64,000 nucleotides of DNA from the NCBI RefSeq assembly GCF_964204645.1, contig NC_134032.1, forward strand, positions 6,133,175-6,197,174, read 5' to 3'. Below the pieces are notes generated by a model that saw only the letters and a list, made by a program, of their open reading frames with translations, did no database searches and was not told the origin of the DNA. This DNA is from Tubulanus polymorphus. Lineage: Eukaryota; Nemertea; Palaeonemertea; Tubulaniformes; Tubulanidae. A program made the position numbers and the translations under genes. Below, piece after piece: positions 52,395-64,000 of this stretch. The number at the start of each line of letters is the position of its first letter. Position 1 is the stretch's first letter.

Positions 52395-52551
52395 TGTCGA
52401 GAACGACATGTTTCGCACCATGTATACTATACAGTAACCCTATACTGTAGTTATAAAGTTAGATGCTGTTTAGATTCACAAAATACAACACGCTCGTCGA
52501 CTTTGCTCCTTCGGATCTGGCCAACTCTGTGGTGATAGTCACTCCATCACA
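52395..52551 (+). repeat. BEL/Pao 2 5' LTR (157 bp)
   Basis: Starts TGTCGAGAACGACATG and ends CACTCCATCACA. Over the shared part it is nearly identical to the 3' LTR (for example the run from TTAGATGCTG through CTTCGGATCTGG). It lacks about 55 bp present after ACGACATG in the 3' LTR. Confidence 0.93.
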
Positions 52552-52570
52552 TTTGGTGCCGTGACCAGGA
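52552..52570 (+). promoter_or_regulatory. Candidate primer-binding site of BEL/Pao 2
   Basis: TTTGGTGCCGTGACCAGG follows the 5' LTR directly. The TGG-initial sequence next to the LTR end is the expected position and form of a tRNA primer site (complement of a tRNA 3' CCA end). The tRNA species was not determined. Confidence 0.65.
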
Positions 52571-53905
52571 TCATGTCGACGACATTGGAAAATGCGAATG
52601 ACGAAACTGAGCGTCAAAACGCAATGGACCAAACGAGCTGTCCTACAGCATCTCGGTTGGCCCTCCGAGGGCAGTATCTAAATATCTCAATCGTGCAGAA
52701 GAGGTCTACCAGGGCCTACAATCCGGATCAACAGAAGTAGGCCGAAGTTCAGGATCTAGTAGCAATCATATCATCAGCAGTCGCAAAGCTAAACCTCACA
52801 CAAGAACTCGATCAAATAATTCTCTCGTTGACACCTCATGAAAATCTACAATCATCCATCACATAAGCGGATGATTTCGCATTCGAACGGATTATCGAAA
52901 TACAGATAAAGTACAGATTCGTTATTGAAACGTTCAATAACGACACGAAACGGACGACAACGACCACTGATCAGCCAATTAACAATAAATCAAGGCAAGT
53001 CAATTTACCTAAGTTACATTTACCGACTTTCAACGGGAATTTACTACAATGGATCTATTTATAGATGCATTCGAATCAGCTATCCACAACGATACCGGAT
53101 TAGACGACATCTAAAAATTCCAGTATCTTCGCAACTCAGCAGAGAAGCGGCCCGATGCATCCCGATGCGTCGAGGGCTTATCACTGACAGAAACAAATAC
53201 GTCGAAGCCATTGAAGTCTTGAAAGTACGGACAAACTCATGAATTGATCAACGTTTATATGAAGGCATTGTGGGAATTGCCAAAACCACGCGAAAATATA
53301 CAACAGATGAAAAAGTTCTACGATGAACTGGAAGGCTATATCAGGGTTCTAAAATATATCGATAAGAACGAGGAGAGCTAGATTTCTAAGACCGGGAATT
53401 GAAACTCAGATCACACGCGACCATGGTGACTCAGCATGGAATTTAACTAAATTGAAGAAAGCGTTGCAGAATGAGATTCAAGCGGGTTTTACAGGACAAG
53501 CCATTCAAAGTGTGCTCATCAGCGATTCAGAAGATGAAACCACAGACACGTCGTTATTAATTCATCACAGAAACCAAGTCAAACTAGCCGTCTAGACCGT
53601 AATTATAAAATTCAATGTAACTACTGCACGAAAGACCAAAAATCAAGGGATTGTCTGATCTATAACACTCTGGAAAAACGGATGGATATAGTGAAAAGAT
53701 AAAATCTCTGCCGAAATTGTTTGAGGAAAAATCACAAGGCCAGAGACTGCAGGTCACGCTATTGCTGTTCCGTATGTTCAGATAAACACCATACATCTCT
53801 CTGCGGCAAAAAACCACAATCAGCTGGTCGTAACGATCAGAACTCGCGACGGAATGACAGGCAAATGTACATCGGCGTGCTAAATTCACAAGACTCAATC
53901 ACCGT
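52571..53905 (+). pseudogene. BEL/Pao 2 gag, heavily mutated
   Basis: Starts MSTTLENANDETE at 52574. The typical gag opening LPKLHLPTFNGNLLQWI is at about 53005-53055, though in a frame that stops soon after. A later stretch is FLRPGIETQITRDHGD, and zinc-knuckle cysteines (CRNC ... KARDCRSRYCCSVC ... HHTSLCG) are at about 53710-53810. Many stops. The role would be assembly of virus-like particles. Confidence 0.8.
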
Positions 53906-53949
53906 ATCGACGTCAGTCGTTTTAAAGACAGCTGTTGCTGAAATTACTG

Positions 53950-56900
53950 ATGAAAAACATCAAAGCTCCGAGACCGTCAGCATATTGTTTGATGAAGGTC
54001 GATCCGAACTTGGATCACGGGGGTAACTGCCGTGAAATTAAACTTGAAACCGGAGTCAAGCGGAATACTGAATCTTTCGATCTTTGGAGATACTAAATCT
54101 AAACAATGGAAATACGACCGGGTCAAGTTAGCCATTAAAACCGAAATTGGAGACGTGCCGATAAGCGCACTCGTAAAATCGAACATTACGACACCTATGA
54201 GTAATCACATCAAAGATACGTGAAACTTACATTATTTATCGGGTCTGAAACTGGCGCACCCTGTAAGCGGTCGCGAATCGTTCAAAATCGCTCTATTAAT
54301 TGGATCCGACTACTACTGGTCCTTAGTTGAGGACAAAGTCGTCAGGGGCAACGGCCCGACAGCGGTTGCATCAAAACTCGGATATCTTCTTTCGGGTCCG
54401 CAAAAAAATTCGAGTCACGACCGTCGTGACTACGCGAACTTTATCCTCACCGATGATACTCATAAACGAGACCAACTCGAAAACTTTTGGAGAGTCGAAA
54501 CTCTCGGGATAAAACACCCGATAATCGAACTTACGTTTGAAGATTACGCGACGGATTGTATCGAAATGGCGGGAAACCAATACGTTGCGCATCTACCGTG
54601 AAGGCCGGAACACCCTCCATTGCCGACCATAGACTGAACACAGCCAACCGAACGCAAGCGATGGTCAGGAAACTAAATAACGATACCTGGAAAATCTATG
54701 ATCGAATCAGCGAAGATCAAAAAGTGCTTGGATTCAACGAGACGATCCACGAGGAAAACGAATCCGAAGGTCATTATATACCGCACCACTCGGTGAAGAA
54801 AGACTCAGCTACAACACCAATTCGCGTCGTCTATGATTGAAGCTTCCGTACGCGTCAGTCACCGAGTTTAAATGACTGCCTGGAAAATGGACCGCGGGGG
54901 CTACTGGTTAACGATCTTGGTTCGTTCTTGATGAACTTTCGTACATTCGACGTTGGGCTTAGTAGTGACATCAAAAAGGCCTTCCTACAGGTGGGCCTAA
55001 CCGAGCCAGACCGGAAATTCACGAATTTTTTTCTGGCTAAGCGACCCAAACGATCCCGAAAGCGAATTCATTACGTATCGATTTAAATCTGTATTATTCG
55101 GAGCAGCGTGCTCACCCTTTATTCTCAATGCCGTCATAAAATCGCATTTGGACAAAGATAAGAGCACGGTAGCTAATGATATGATATCGAGAATATATGT
55201 AGACAACGTCGTTACGTCGGTGAAAGACGAATCGACGGCAATCGATTATTACAATAACGCAAATCGGATTATGTCCGACGCAGGATTTAAACTATGTGAG
55301 TGGACTAGTAACAACGAAAGCCTCAGACATATTGCGAGGAAAGACAACTTATGAACGGGTATGACGTTGTCAGCAACCTAGGACTCGTGTGAGATCTCAA
55401 TCAGGAAAGGCTTAAATACAAACAAGTGATCGAGCATAGCGAGCCAGAAATCATTACGAAGCTCGAAATCGTCAGGAGCGTGGCGAGTCTTAATGATCTG
55501 TTAGGACTGTTATCGCCGGTTCACATCAAATCAAAAATATTCATCCAAGAATTGTGGAAAGCGAATGTCTCGTGGGATGAATTATCACCAGACGAAATGA
55601 ACAATAATTGGAAAACTTTGTACCGAGATCTACAAAATGCGAGAAAAATAGCCATTAACCGGAAGTATTTTTCTACGCCGTCGGAGGATACCGATACTGA
55701 ATTACATTGTTTTGTGGACGCGAGTTCACGTGGCTACGGACGTCAAGAGAAAAACACCGCACTTGTCATAGCGAAAAACAGAGTTGAACCCGTTAAACAG
55801 CTCTCGTTACCGCGCCTCGAGTTAATGGCCGTCGTCGCCCGTTTGATCAGATATTCATTCGATGCGCTCAATCCATGTTGCCATTTCAGGAAAGCGATTA
55901 TCTGGTCCGATAGCGAGATGTTGCACTAGGAGTAAAAATCGACTTCCGTGTTTCGTTCAAAACCGGGTGCACGAGATAAATCCTTTGAAATTAGATAATC
56001 TCAATGTGGAATTGAATTACGTACCGACCCAAGATAATCCAGCGGATCTACTTACACTTGTATACCCATTCATCAACTGGCCAATTCAACACTATGGTGG
56101 CACGGGCCCGACCGGTTGAAAGTCGGTGATTGGCCAGTCTCGCGATTTCAAGCCGATAACGAAATTAAAACCGATTAAAATGTCGATACAACATGAACAG
56201 TTAGAAAAAGCGGGTATCTTAAAGATCATTGATCCAGAAAAATATGGAACGTTGACCGAACTCGTTCGTGTGACCGCTTATTTCCTCAGATATTTACATA
56301 ATCTGTGGAATCCGGCCGATAGGATTAGCAGGGAACTCAGCGCCGATGAGATGAAAACAGCAGAAAACAAATGGGTCATGGACTTACAGGAAACATCCTT
56401 TAAATCTGAATTGAATCAATTGACAGATCAGAAACTCAAACGCGGTAACCTGGTCAAACAACTGAAAATCTTCATCGATGACAGGGGACTTATTCGATGC
56501 GGCAGTCGTGTGCAAAATTCGTCTTTACCGTACGATGCCAAATTTCCCATTCTATTACCAGATCACCATATTACGCGTTTGATCGTGTTGTTTCACCACA
56601 GGAGGTGTAAACATTTAAGAATTGGCGGGACTGTTACTGCTATCAGGCAGAGATACTGGATACCGAAAACTAGACAAGTCGTAAAATCAGCTCTCAGAAA
56701 ATGTGTTACGTGCGCTATAGTATAAGGCTCCGCCTACTGTAGACCTATACCACCGCCACTTCCAGTTTCGCGCGTTGCGGATGTTCCGCCCTTTACTGTT
56801 ACTGGAGTAGATTATTCCGGCAGTCTATCTCGAATCAGTCATTAGTATGACACCTGCCGCGTTTATTCGAGCATTCCGGAGATTCGTTTGGCGTAGATCA

Positions 56901-57190
56901 TTACCGCATGAACTGATCAGTGACAACGGGTCATGTTTTCTAAAATCTTGCGTAGAGATAGAGGAAATCGTCAATTCGCCGATCGTCGCGATATATATGG
57001 CGAACAATCGAATCAGATGGACATTCATTCCCAAACGAGCCCCTTGGTTGATCAACAATCGACCTCTCACGTATGTGTATAGTACGGAAGACGAGCCTCT
57101 TCCGTTGTCTCCGTCACAACTTTTATGCGGTCGCCAATTAACTCTGTTGCCGTATGAGGACATTGATCTAAATGATCCGGACTTTAACGT
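53950..57190 (+). pseudogene. BEL/Pao 2 pol (protease, RT, RNase H, integrase), broken
   Basis: The protease site at about 53985 reads L-F-D-E-G instead of D-T-G. RT parts: GHYIPHHSV and TTPIRVVYD (54760-54838), SSDIKKAFLQVGL (54960-55000), FKSVLFGAACSPFILNAV, and the active-site-type RIYVDNVVTSV (55189-55220). RNase H: ELHCFVDASSRGYG (55695-55740), IIWSDSEML (55900-55925). Integrase zinc part: HHRRCKHLRIGG ... ALRKCVTC (56590-56720). Catalytic Asp boxes: GVDYSGS (56800-56822) and ELISDNGSCF (56907-56940). The frame then jumps from PKRAPW to LINNRPLTYV at 57040-57060, so the segment with the catalytic Glu is deleted. Coding stops at the LINE insertion near 57191 and resumes at about 61306. 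Confidence 0.88.
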
Positions 57191-57323
57191 TTCGTATACC
57201 GATATTCAATGCCATAATCAAACGAATTCGATTCAAGATGACGGACTAACGCGATCACGTATTCGTTTACGTCCCAACAAAATTACTTATCAAGGGCTTT
57301 GTCTGTCGATTATAAAAGGAATA

Positions 57324-58600
57324 ATGTCTTCACTGAATAGGAAGTTTTCGATAAAATTTCCTCTTCAGGAGGTAAACTCGAAAATTTCTCACCAGGACGT
57401 TATAGATGCAATTAAAGACAGTATGGACGATGACGTGAGTAGTATTATCTCGATTCGAATCACGACGCGATTTTGTATCATCACTGCAGTGGATGAAATA
57501 AGCAAAGATCTTCTAAAGCAATCCGGACTATTTTTTCATGGGGACAAAATCGTTTCGGAGGATGTTGATGTAAATTTTTTGACAGTTAAAATAGTCGATG
57601 CACCGCATGAGATGCCGATCAGACCCATCGTTAACTTTATTCGGAACTATGGTGAGTACGTTGAGGGATCGATCAATAAAGGTGTGATTAAGAACTCGCA
57701 AATATTGGGACAAGATACTTGAAGTTAAAACAAGTTACGAAAGTAATTCCAAATTTTACGCAAATCGACGGATTCCCTATAAGAGTATACTGCGAGGGCA
57801 AAGGGTGTCAGCATTGCCTTGGTGATTCAGATGTGGCGCCTCAAATCAAAAAGCCCGTGATTGTACCATGAATCAACCGAACGATACGACAACCATCGAA
57901 GCGAGTGATTATTGTGAGAATCTGCCAAACGATCAGACCAACATACTACTAATAAAGTATTAGTAATCGGTGACTCCAACCTCCGTAACGTCGAGTTTCC
58001 GGATGGCATTGTTGTTTGTCAACCGGGTGCTAGCAGTGAAAAGATCTCGTCACATCTGAATAAAGCGGAGAAACAGATACCAGATAGATCGACGATTACT
58101 GACGTTATTCTACATCTAGGTACGAATGACATCAGTAACAACAAAAATTACACCGACACCGTAGTTATGAACCTGTCATTAGCTATGGCCAAAACAACTG
58201 AACAATTCAATGATGCACAGATCCATTTTTCGAGTATTATCCCAAGAAAAGGGAACTCCAACAACGTGAAGGAATCCAACAGCCTTGCGATAGGAGTAGA
58301 TAACCATATAAAAAAACTATGTGTTGAACAAAAAGCACATTTATCGATAACGACCCCGTTTTGAAACTTAAACCATCCGGTAAAGCTTTGGACCACTTTT
58401 ATTCGCCCACCGACAAAAGTGGCATTCACCTCAGTCAAACCGGTAAGCTAGCGTTGCTTAAAAACTTTTGCGAGGTAATAGATGGCGTTTCCGGTGATTC
58501 TTTCTGCTCACCGATTTCGGCAAAACACAAGGAGCGGTCCCTATCCGAAACACCACCTTCGATAGAGAATAACAGGAAAAAGCAATATGTTGAACATTGA
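57324..58600 (+). pseudogene. LINE ORF1: RRM-like plus SGNH esterase-like domain
   Basis: The probable start is the ATG at 57324 (MSSLNRKFSIKF). An RRM-like alpha/beta region runs to 57722 (SSIISIRITTRFCIITAV). After a one-base shift come a knuckle-like C-x4-C-x2-C motif (YCEGKGCQHC, near 57790-57815) and, after more shifts, the SGNH domain: VIGDSNLRNVEF (57960-57995), ILHLGTNDISN (58110-58140), IHFSSIIPRKGN (58225-58258), and KSGIHLSQTGK with the D-x2-H-type end (58415-58450). ORF1 proteins of this design occur in CR1/L2-group LINEs. The ORF 56847-57722 is an accidental fusion of BEL integrase and LINE ORF1. Confidence 0.78.
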
Positions 58601-60950
58601 TTGTGATCCTTGCAATTTTGTACGAACATGACTAACTCCGATTCTGATATTCCTAGTGCAAACAACAGTTGTTTGTATCTTAATGTTGATGAGGATTTTC
58701 CTCTTGAACGGGGAAGCTATCTGTTATTTCACATGATATCAGAAGCCTGAACAAACATTTTGACTGTTTTACCGACTTTTTGACTTGCAGTAACGGCCAA
58801 TTTTCGGTCATTGGTTTGACCGAAACTTGGACAAATTCTAATAATTCTGACTCCAATTTATATAGAATTAATGTCTACTCGAGTATTAAGTCTCGCGCCA
58901 ATGGTCAACATGGCGGTGGCGTAGCTTTATTTTTCATAGAGAATTTCAAAGTTCGGACTAACTTGTCATCTAAGTATCTAACCTTCGAATCTTTTTTCAT
59001 CGAAATTGTTTCAGAAAAAAATCTAATATTATCATTGGAGTAATATACAGACCTCCAGGAGGAGAATTACCAACGTTTAGAGATGAATTCGAAGTCTAAA
59101 TGGCTGAAATTACTCGCCAGAACAAACTTTGCTATTTAATGGGGGATTTTGATATTGATCTCATTAAATATGATATGCACAAACATACAGAATTTTTTCT
59201 CGAAACATTATTCTCCTATTCCTTTTCACCTTTGATTGACAAGCCTACGCGAGTGACTTGTGACTCGACGTCTTTAAGTGATAATATATTTTGTAACGAT
59301 TTGAGAAACATTCATAAATCTGGGATTTTTATCACCAGCATTTCGGATCATTATCCAATATTTACTATTTGCAGTGGTGTAGAGCCTCTGTCTGATAAAC
59401 AACCTTATAAAACTAGAATCTTTTCGCAGCGTAATATTTCTAAATTCCAAAGATTATTAATCAATACTAGCTGGAGTGAAGTTTATTCTTCTGATAATCC
59501 TTGTTCCGCTTACTCTGCCTTTATTGAAAAAATCTCTTCAGTTTTATTAAGTTTTTCCGTTGGTATCTGTTAATCCAACCGATCCATCATTTCACAAACC
59601 TTGGATAACTCCTGGTATTGTCACAGCAATTAAAACAAAAAACAGCCTCTATAGGAAACTTGTTCGAACTCGTTCTGATAAAATAGAAACCAAGAATAAT
59701 TCGTACAAAAATCTCATTTCAAAGCTTATTAACAAAGCTGAATCTGATTATTATTCTGAAAAGTTACTTGCTGCTGGAAATGATATGAAGAAAAAGTGGA
59801 ATCTGTTGAACACAATTTAAGGGAGAAACACTCATTCAAAACTACCAAACTCTTTTACCTCCGATCAACGCATTCTTTCTGGTGATACAAATATTGTCAA
59901 CGAGTTCAACAATTTTTTTGTAAAAAATTGGTGAAAAGCTTGCTAGTCAAATCCACGATACAGGGCAATCTTTTCCTCAATATATGAATAAATCGTGTCA
60001 ATGAAAATATCTTTTTTCTCCCTACCTCACCCAATGAAATAAGTGATGGAACTCGAGTTTTATGGTATCCGAGGGGGGGGTTGTCATGATTGGTTCAAAA
60101 GTTATTTGACTGATAGGAGTCAAGTAGTTAGTTTTGATAATACTATATCGTCCCCATTAAAGGTATCAATTGGTGTACCGCAGGGTTCCATTTTAGGTCC
60201 TTTACTCTTTATTTTATACATAAACGATTGCGTTAATGCATCCAAGTTGCTCCAATTTATTCTTTTTGCCGATGATACCAATTGTTTTTATAGCCATACA
60301 AATATTAATGAATTGGTTTCTACAGTAAATTCAGAACTAGTAAAACTTGGTATCTGGTTTCAAGTGAACAAACTTTCTTTAAACATTAAGAAATGTCACT
60401 TCATAATTTTGGTAATGCAAATCACTTCAATTTTCCCATTCATTTAAATGGTGAATTAATCAAACATGTTCACAGTACACATTTCTTAGTTCTTTTCATA
60501 GATGATAAATTAAATTGGGATGTCCATATCAAAAATATTTGTTGTAAATCTCACGCTCCATTGGAATTCTGAATAGATTTAAAAAACATTTCCCATCATA
60601 TCTCCTTATTACCCTATAGTTTTGTTTATCCTCATTTAACATTCTAACATTCTAACATTCTAAGATTGAAACGCATTTTACCAAATTTCAACTCAGTGTA
60701 TTCTTGTTCAAATTCAATAACTCACAATTGCCAAATTCTTTCAACCATTATTATCAAAGGAATATAGATATACACTCGCATTCAACTAGAAACAATATTT
60801 TTTTCCGTATTGCTAGATTCAGGACCAACAAAACTCAATTTCCTGTAAAAATCTCTGGTCCTGTTGCTTGGAACAATTTGCCAAAAAGTCTGAAAAATCT
60901 TTCGTGTATCCATATCTTCAATTGTATCTCATGAATTTGTGATTCTGAAT
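58600..60950 (+). pseudogene. LINE ORF2: apurinic-type endonuclease and reverse transcriptase, broken
   Basis: Endonuclease landmarks: FSVIGLTETWTN (58800-58835), GGGVALFF (58910-58935), VIYRPPGG (59040-59062), YLMGDFDIDLIKYD (59133-59175), KPTRVT ... SDNIFCND (59240-59300), and SISDHYPIF (59340-59368). RT landmarks: FYGIRGG and WFKSYLTDRSQVV (60055-60135), VPQGSILGPLLFILYIND (60175-60230), ILFADDTNCFYSH (60258-60297), and NKLSLNIKKC (60367-60397). The expected motif A (the F-D-x-V catalytic Asp) is missing just before FYGIRGG, near 60040, where coding jumps from SPNEISDGT. The C-terminal region extends to 60934. Stops and shifts occur throughout. Confidence 0.82.
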
Positions 60951-61038
60951 TTTTCCAAGTTTATTTTAATGCTTTTGTATTTGTCATCTGTTACCAGAGT
61001 GTAAGAATGTATGTATGTTAGTGTGATTGACAACGTCT

Positions 61039-61039
<1 letters not shown>

Positions 61040-61079
<40 letters not shown>
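61040..61079. repeat. (GT)n microsatellite
   Basis: About 20 consecutive GT dinucleotides near the 3' end of the nested LINE, within a longer GT-rich stretch (61010-61160). Confidence 0.95.
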
Positions 61080-61080
<1 letters not shown>

Positions 61081-61305
61081 CATGTTTGGTGTAGGTATAT
61101 GACTGTATGTGCGTATGTGTATGTGTTCGTCTGTTCGCGTGAATCTGTGTGTGTGTTGGGGGATTAGAAACTTTCGTAAGCCTTTGTTGGCTTCAGCTAA
61201 TCTCCCCCGCATTATATTAAAATGTCCCATACTTGTATATTTGTGTATATCCTTATGGTATGTTGTAATTTATTGTGGAAATAAATTATTATTATCATTA
61301 ACGTT

Positions 61306-61638
61306 GTAAGAACTTTTGAGTTCGTTCAAGCGACGTTGGAGCCGTGAATACTTAATAGCGCTCAGAGAACGTGCGAAACTTGATGGAAAACTCGAATTTA
61401 AATGTTTTTCGATACGATGTTAACTTGCTTTCTATAGATAGTCATTTATTATGAAATATTCTTTATATACTCATTTATTCTACACAACGCAATGTCTCTA
61501 TTTCTAGCCCTTATGGCGATTCAATTTCATACGTGAAACTATCACTTAGTATAGTGATTATTAAAATCTTTCAGTTTAATGCGATACATGTTATCTTGGA
61601 GTAAACTTTCTAATTTGGCGCTTACCGCCGCCCCGGAG
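61306..61638 (+). pseudogene. BEL/Pao 2 integrase C-terminal remnant
   Basis: After the LINE, one frame reads SSFKRRWSREYLIALRERAK (61320-61379), the characteristic tail of BEL/Pao integrases. It is one base out of frame with the part upstream of the LINE. The remainder up to the 3' LTR is non-coding. Confidence 0.82.
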
Positions 61639-61850
61639 TGTCGAGAACGACATGTGTTGGTTCTCTTATATGATTCGTTGATGACTCTCTTATATGATTG
61701 GTTGCTGTTTCGCGCCATGTATACTATACTGTAACCCTATACTGTAGTAATAAAGTTAGATGCTGTTTAGATTCACAAAATACAACACGCTCGTCGACTT
61801 TGCTCCTTCGGATCTGGTCAACTCTCTGTGGTGATAGTCACTCCATCACA
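61639..61850 (+). repeat. BEL/Pao 2 3' LTR (212 bp)
   Basis: Begins TGTCGAGAACGACATG and ends CACTCCATCACA. It contains two near-copies of CTCTTATATGATT (61662 and 61687) in the part missing from the 5' LTR, and an AATAAAG near 61749. Confidence 0.94.
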
Positions 61851-61959
61851 CCAACGACTACCAACGAATTACTAATGAGAACACGAAACATTTCCGCCCG
61901 AACTATTGAACTGTTCACCATCATGTTTTCTCTCTGGAATTCCTATCGTAACAACTTCA

Positions 61960-62035
61960 CCAGCCCCTATATTGCTATTTTTCGATTATCGCAAGGCATT
62001 CGACTCAATTCCGCAGGACAAACTTTCCAAAAACT
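61960..62035 (+). pseudogene. Tiny non-LTR RT fragment
   Basis: One frame reads LLFFDYRKAFDSIPQDKL, the motif-A region of LINE reverse transcriptases. No neighbouring RT blocks are clear. It lies directly 3' of the BEL/Pao 2 insertion and may be part of an older element that BEL/Pao 2 entered. Confidence 0.5.
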
Positions 62036-62299
62036 ACATCAGTGGTTGGTATTTAATGCAACCAAAATACTCTTGTTGATGAAATACTCTAGGTCCGTGA
62101 TGAAACAGTTATATAACCCCACAATACACAAAAGAAGGGACATCCGAAAAGATTTCCTTGAGCAGCTTTTATGCTTTAGTAATGCTTCACCCCTAGTTTG
62201 TATCACATCTAATTACAAAATTTTTCTTTTCGCACTGAAATGGATTACATTTCATAATTTCAGTTAAATTATGCTGATGACTATTAGGATATATAGTCG

Positions 62300-64000
62300 A
62301 AACGTTGAAATAATTGCTACTAACTCAAGGAAACATTTCAGACCATTTTTCTTGCAGTATATGCAGGAATTTTCTATTACCTTGTTTCATCAAGGTTACA
62401 ATTTGGTCAGTTTTCCTGAAGATGACTAGAATTAGGATATCGTCATCATCAATTGGCGGATATTGTTTTTAAGTTGAAAAAATGAAAGAAGAATTTCGGA
62501 CTTTGCTTTTACGCTTAGTTAGTACCAGACATAATGAGGCTATTTGTTCCGGATTGCGTATATAACTAGCAAATTATTCTATAACTACACTAGTTTATAT
62601 CAGTCGAACTATAGCTTCACGACACAAATTCGGTCGACAAATCGGTCTAAACAAATGCGATTGAACCTAATGGTTTGCCGGCTCTAACAAAGATGCACCG
62701 CTGGATAAAACCTTGATGAATATTCTTCGAGGCCTACATTTTTGTGCAACTGTCTTTTTTCAAAGATTCGCCAATAAAATTGTCAGAGGATATGGCCTAA
62801 ACGTGTGGATGGGCAATTTTTCTCAACTCAACGACTGAATTTTCTAAAAGTTTCATCGCTAGTACTATATTTCTAGAAACCATAAGTAATGCCCACATTT
62901 GTATGAAAATAAATGATACATACTTACGAGAGATGTTTAAGAATTGTATTCCATTCTGTAGGCAGTTAGTAGTCTGCGGTATACACGTACATATCTGCAA
63001 TCCTTGTCTCGAACGTACGTACCAAATTTCTTCACTTGCTAGAATCGTGCAGGCACTCTTTCTTGTATTCAAATATTGTTTACGTTATTGTCAATCCATG
63101 ATTCGGACCGATTTGGCGTTGTTACTATCAGGTAGCGTTTGCAAAGAAGCTGATCAAACGGAGTTTCAGTATATTGATAACATTTCTGAACTAAGTGTAT
63201 CAAGAGATATAGAATAGCGCTAGAGTTTTAAATAGACGTATGCACTAGACTAGCCATATTCAGTTGCACAGTACACGGTATAGGTAGGCCTACTGCTGAT
63301 TTCTGTAGATTATTCTAATAGTTGGTGTTTTTGCCTCTTTTGGTTGATTTAATTTGATTCATACTAATTTTTCGTGTCCCTTACAAACCCACCAGTCACA
63401 CCTGCTGGTAACGAAACAGGGGGTTCGATTTTGAAATCGGAAATCGAAGTACAGATCGATATATAGTTGGGTGATCTGTCGAATTCACAGATTTTGTTCG
63501 GTTTAAATCGAAGGAAAAATGGTAAATTTCGGTTCCAGGCCGTGTTTACAATTTTCCAGCCTGGTCCGGCTAGCGACTGATAGAGCTTTAATTTGACTGC
63601 CTGGTTTAATACTTTGAGATTTGGAAATAACTAGGGGGTAAGATCTTGTATATTGTCCATATCTATATTTGGTCGTTTCCCATGTGTAAACTCCGATTAT
63701 TTATTGTAGCCTAGTTTTTTTTAGTAGGTTTTGATATAGCAATCCTCTATGTCGCCTGTCCTCCACGTTGCCTAGATTTAATTGATCGCGTAGAAAGAAG
63801 CATATTCCGAAACGAAAATTATCTCGACGTGAGTGGTGTTCTGGTGTCTGAAGTGTAGTTGTTGACATCGACGGCGCAGCTTCTATGAGATTGCAGCTTT
63901 CTCTGCCAACGACTGCAATGTGTACTTCCCATGAGGTTTAGATTTCCTTAAAGGTTTATACGGTGCACTCTTAAAATCAGACAACGGGGACTGGACATTA
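62300..64000. other. No recognisable gene
   Basis: Short ORFs on both strands (62797-63217) overlap and show no motif. No repeat with clear boundaries was seen. Confidence 0.45.

Larger units (their letters stand above)
57192..61297 (+). mobile_element. CR1/L2-like LINE nested in BEL/Pao 2
   Basis: The LINE splits the BEL integrase. TTAACGTT occurs on both sides (57184-57191 and 61298-61305) as a candidate target duplication. ORF1 has an RRM-like start and an SGNH esterase-like domain; ORF2 has an endonuclease and RT. The 3' end carries a (GT)n tract (61040-61079), an AATAAA (61280-61285) and an ATTATTATC-type tail. The BEL integrase tail KRRWSREYLIALRERAK is recovered at 61329-61379, immediately after it. 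The element is about 4.1 kb and inactive. Confidence 0.85.
52395..61850 (+). mobile_element. BEL/Pao LTR retrotransposon 2, with TSD CCAAC and nested LINE
   Basis: Complete insertion: 5' LTR 52395-52551, primer-binding site from 52552, gag, protease, RT, RNase H, integrase, 3' LTR 61639-61850. The 5-bp target duplication CCAAC is at 52390-52394 and 61851-61855. A LINE of about 4.1 kb sits within the integrase gene (about 57192-61297). Removing it leaves an element of about 5.35 kb. All coding parts have stops, frameshifts or deletions, including loss of the integrase catalytic-Glu segment. Confidence 0.95.

Noticed and set aside
56847-57722. 291-codon ORF read as one protein
   Set aside because: It is an accidental in-frame fusion of the BEL/Pao integrase end with LINE ORF1 across the insertion point.
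62265-62315. CTGATGA ... GAAAC resembling a hammerhead ribozyme core of Penelope-like elements
   Set aside because: The segment between the boxes pairs only if the conserved GA is used in the stem, and no proper stems I and III with a cleavage site could be drawn.

Overview
The window looks like genomic DNA from an invertebrate animal, probably marine, and not from a microbe. Introns are canonical GT-AG, coding is sparse, and most recognisable sequence comes from transposable elements of metazoan type: DIRS, BEL/Pao, Penelope-like, CR1/L2-like LINE, PIF/Harbinger and MITEs. I cannot name the species. All calls come from reading the translations and repeats by eye; no database search was possible.

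One apparently complete host gene is visible: a carnosine-synthase-like ATP-grasp ligase (CARNS1-like) on the minus strand. Five exons lie between 37252 and 15201. The inferred splice sites join in phase to a 2,616-nt CDS (871 aa plus stop). Its introns hold old repeats and three AT-rich blocks (about 17.8-19.6, 23.9-25.6 and 30.3-32.4 kb). These carry decayed genes of an endogenous Polinton/adintovirus-like DNA virus, all on the same strand as the host gene: an integrase, a capsid-like protein split by a later insertion, small membrane proteins and zinc-finger proteins.

Layout. 1-9.1 kb: decayed transposon debris, including an SGNH-type fragment, a 33-bp minisatellite, a degenerate Penelope-like element with RT and GIY-YIG remains (3.35-5.95 kb) and a long GAC microsatellite. 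9143-14015: a DIRS retrotransposon (gag, RT-RNase H, tyrosine recombinase, minus strand) whose inverted termini and internal complementary region can be read base by base. 14.8-37.3 kb: the CARNS1-like gene. 38.9-40.9 kb: a LINE ORF1 remnant and degenerate tandem repeats. 41107-45504: a PIF/Harbinger transposon with TIRs, a CTG target duplication, a Myb/SANT-like gene on the plus strand and a DDE transposase on the minus strand, each broken by stops. About 46.1-51.3 kb: a decayed BEL/Pao element on the minus strand. 52395-61850: a second BEL/Pao element on the plus strand with both LTRs and a CCAAC target duplication. Its integrase is split by a CR1/L2-like LINE (about 57192-61297) flanked by a candidate 8-bp duplication. 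62-64 kb: a tiny RT fragment, then nothing recognisable.

Apart from the CARNS1-like gene, nearly every coding region is a transposon or virus relic with stops, frameshifts or lost catalytic segments. The most informative items are the endogenous viral genes within the host introns, the base-resolved DIRS ends, and the nested BEL/LINE insertion.
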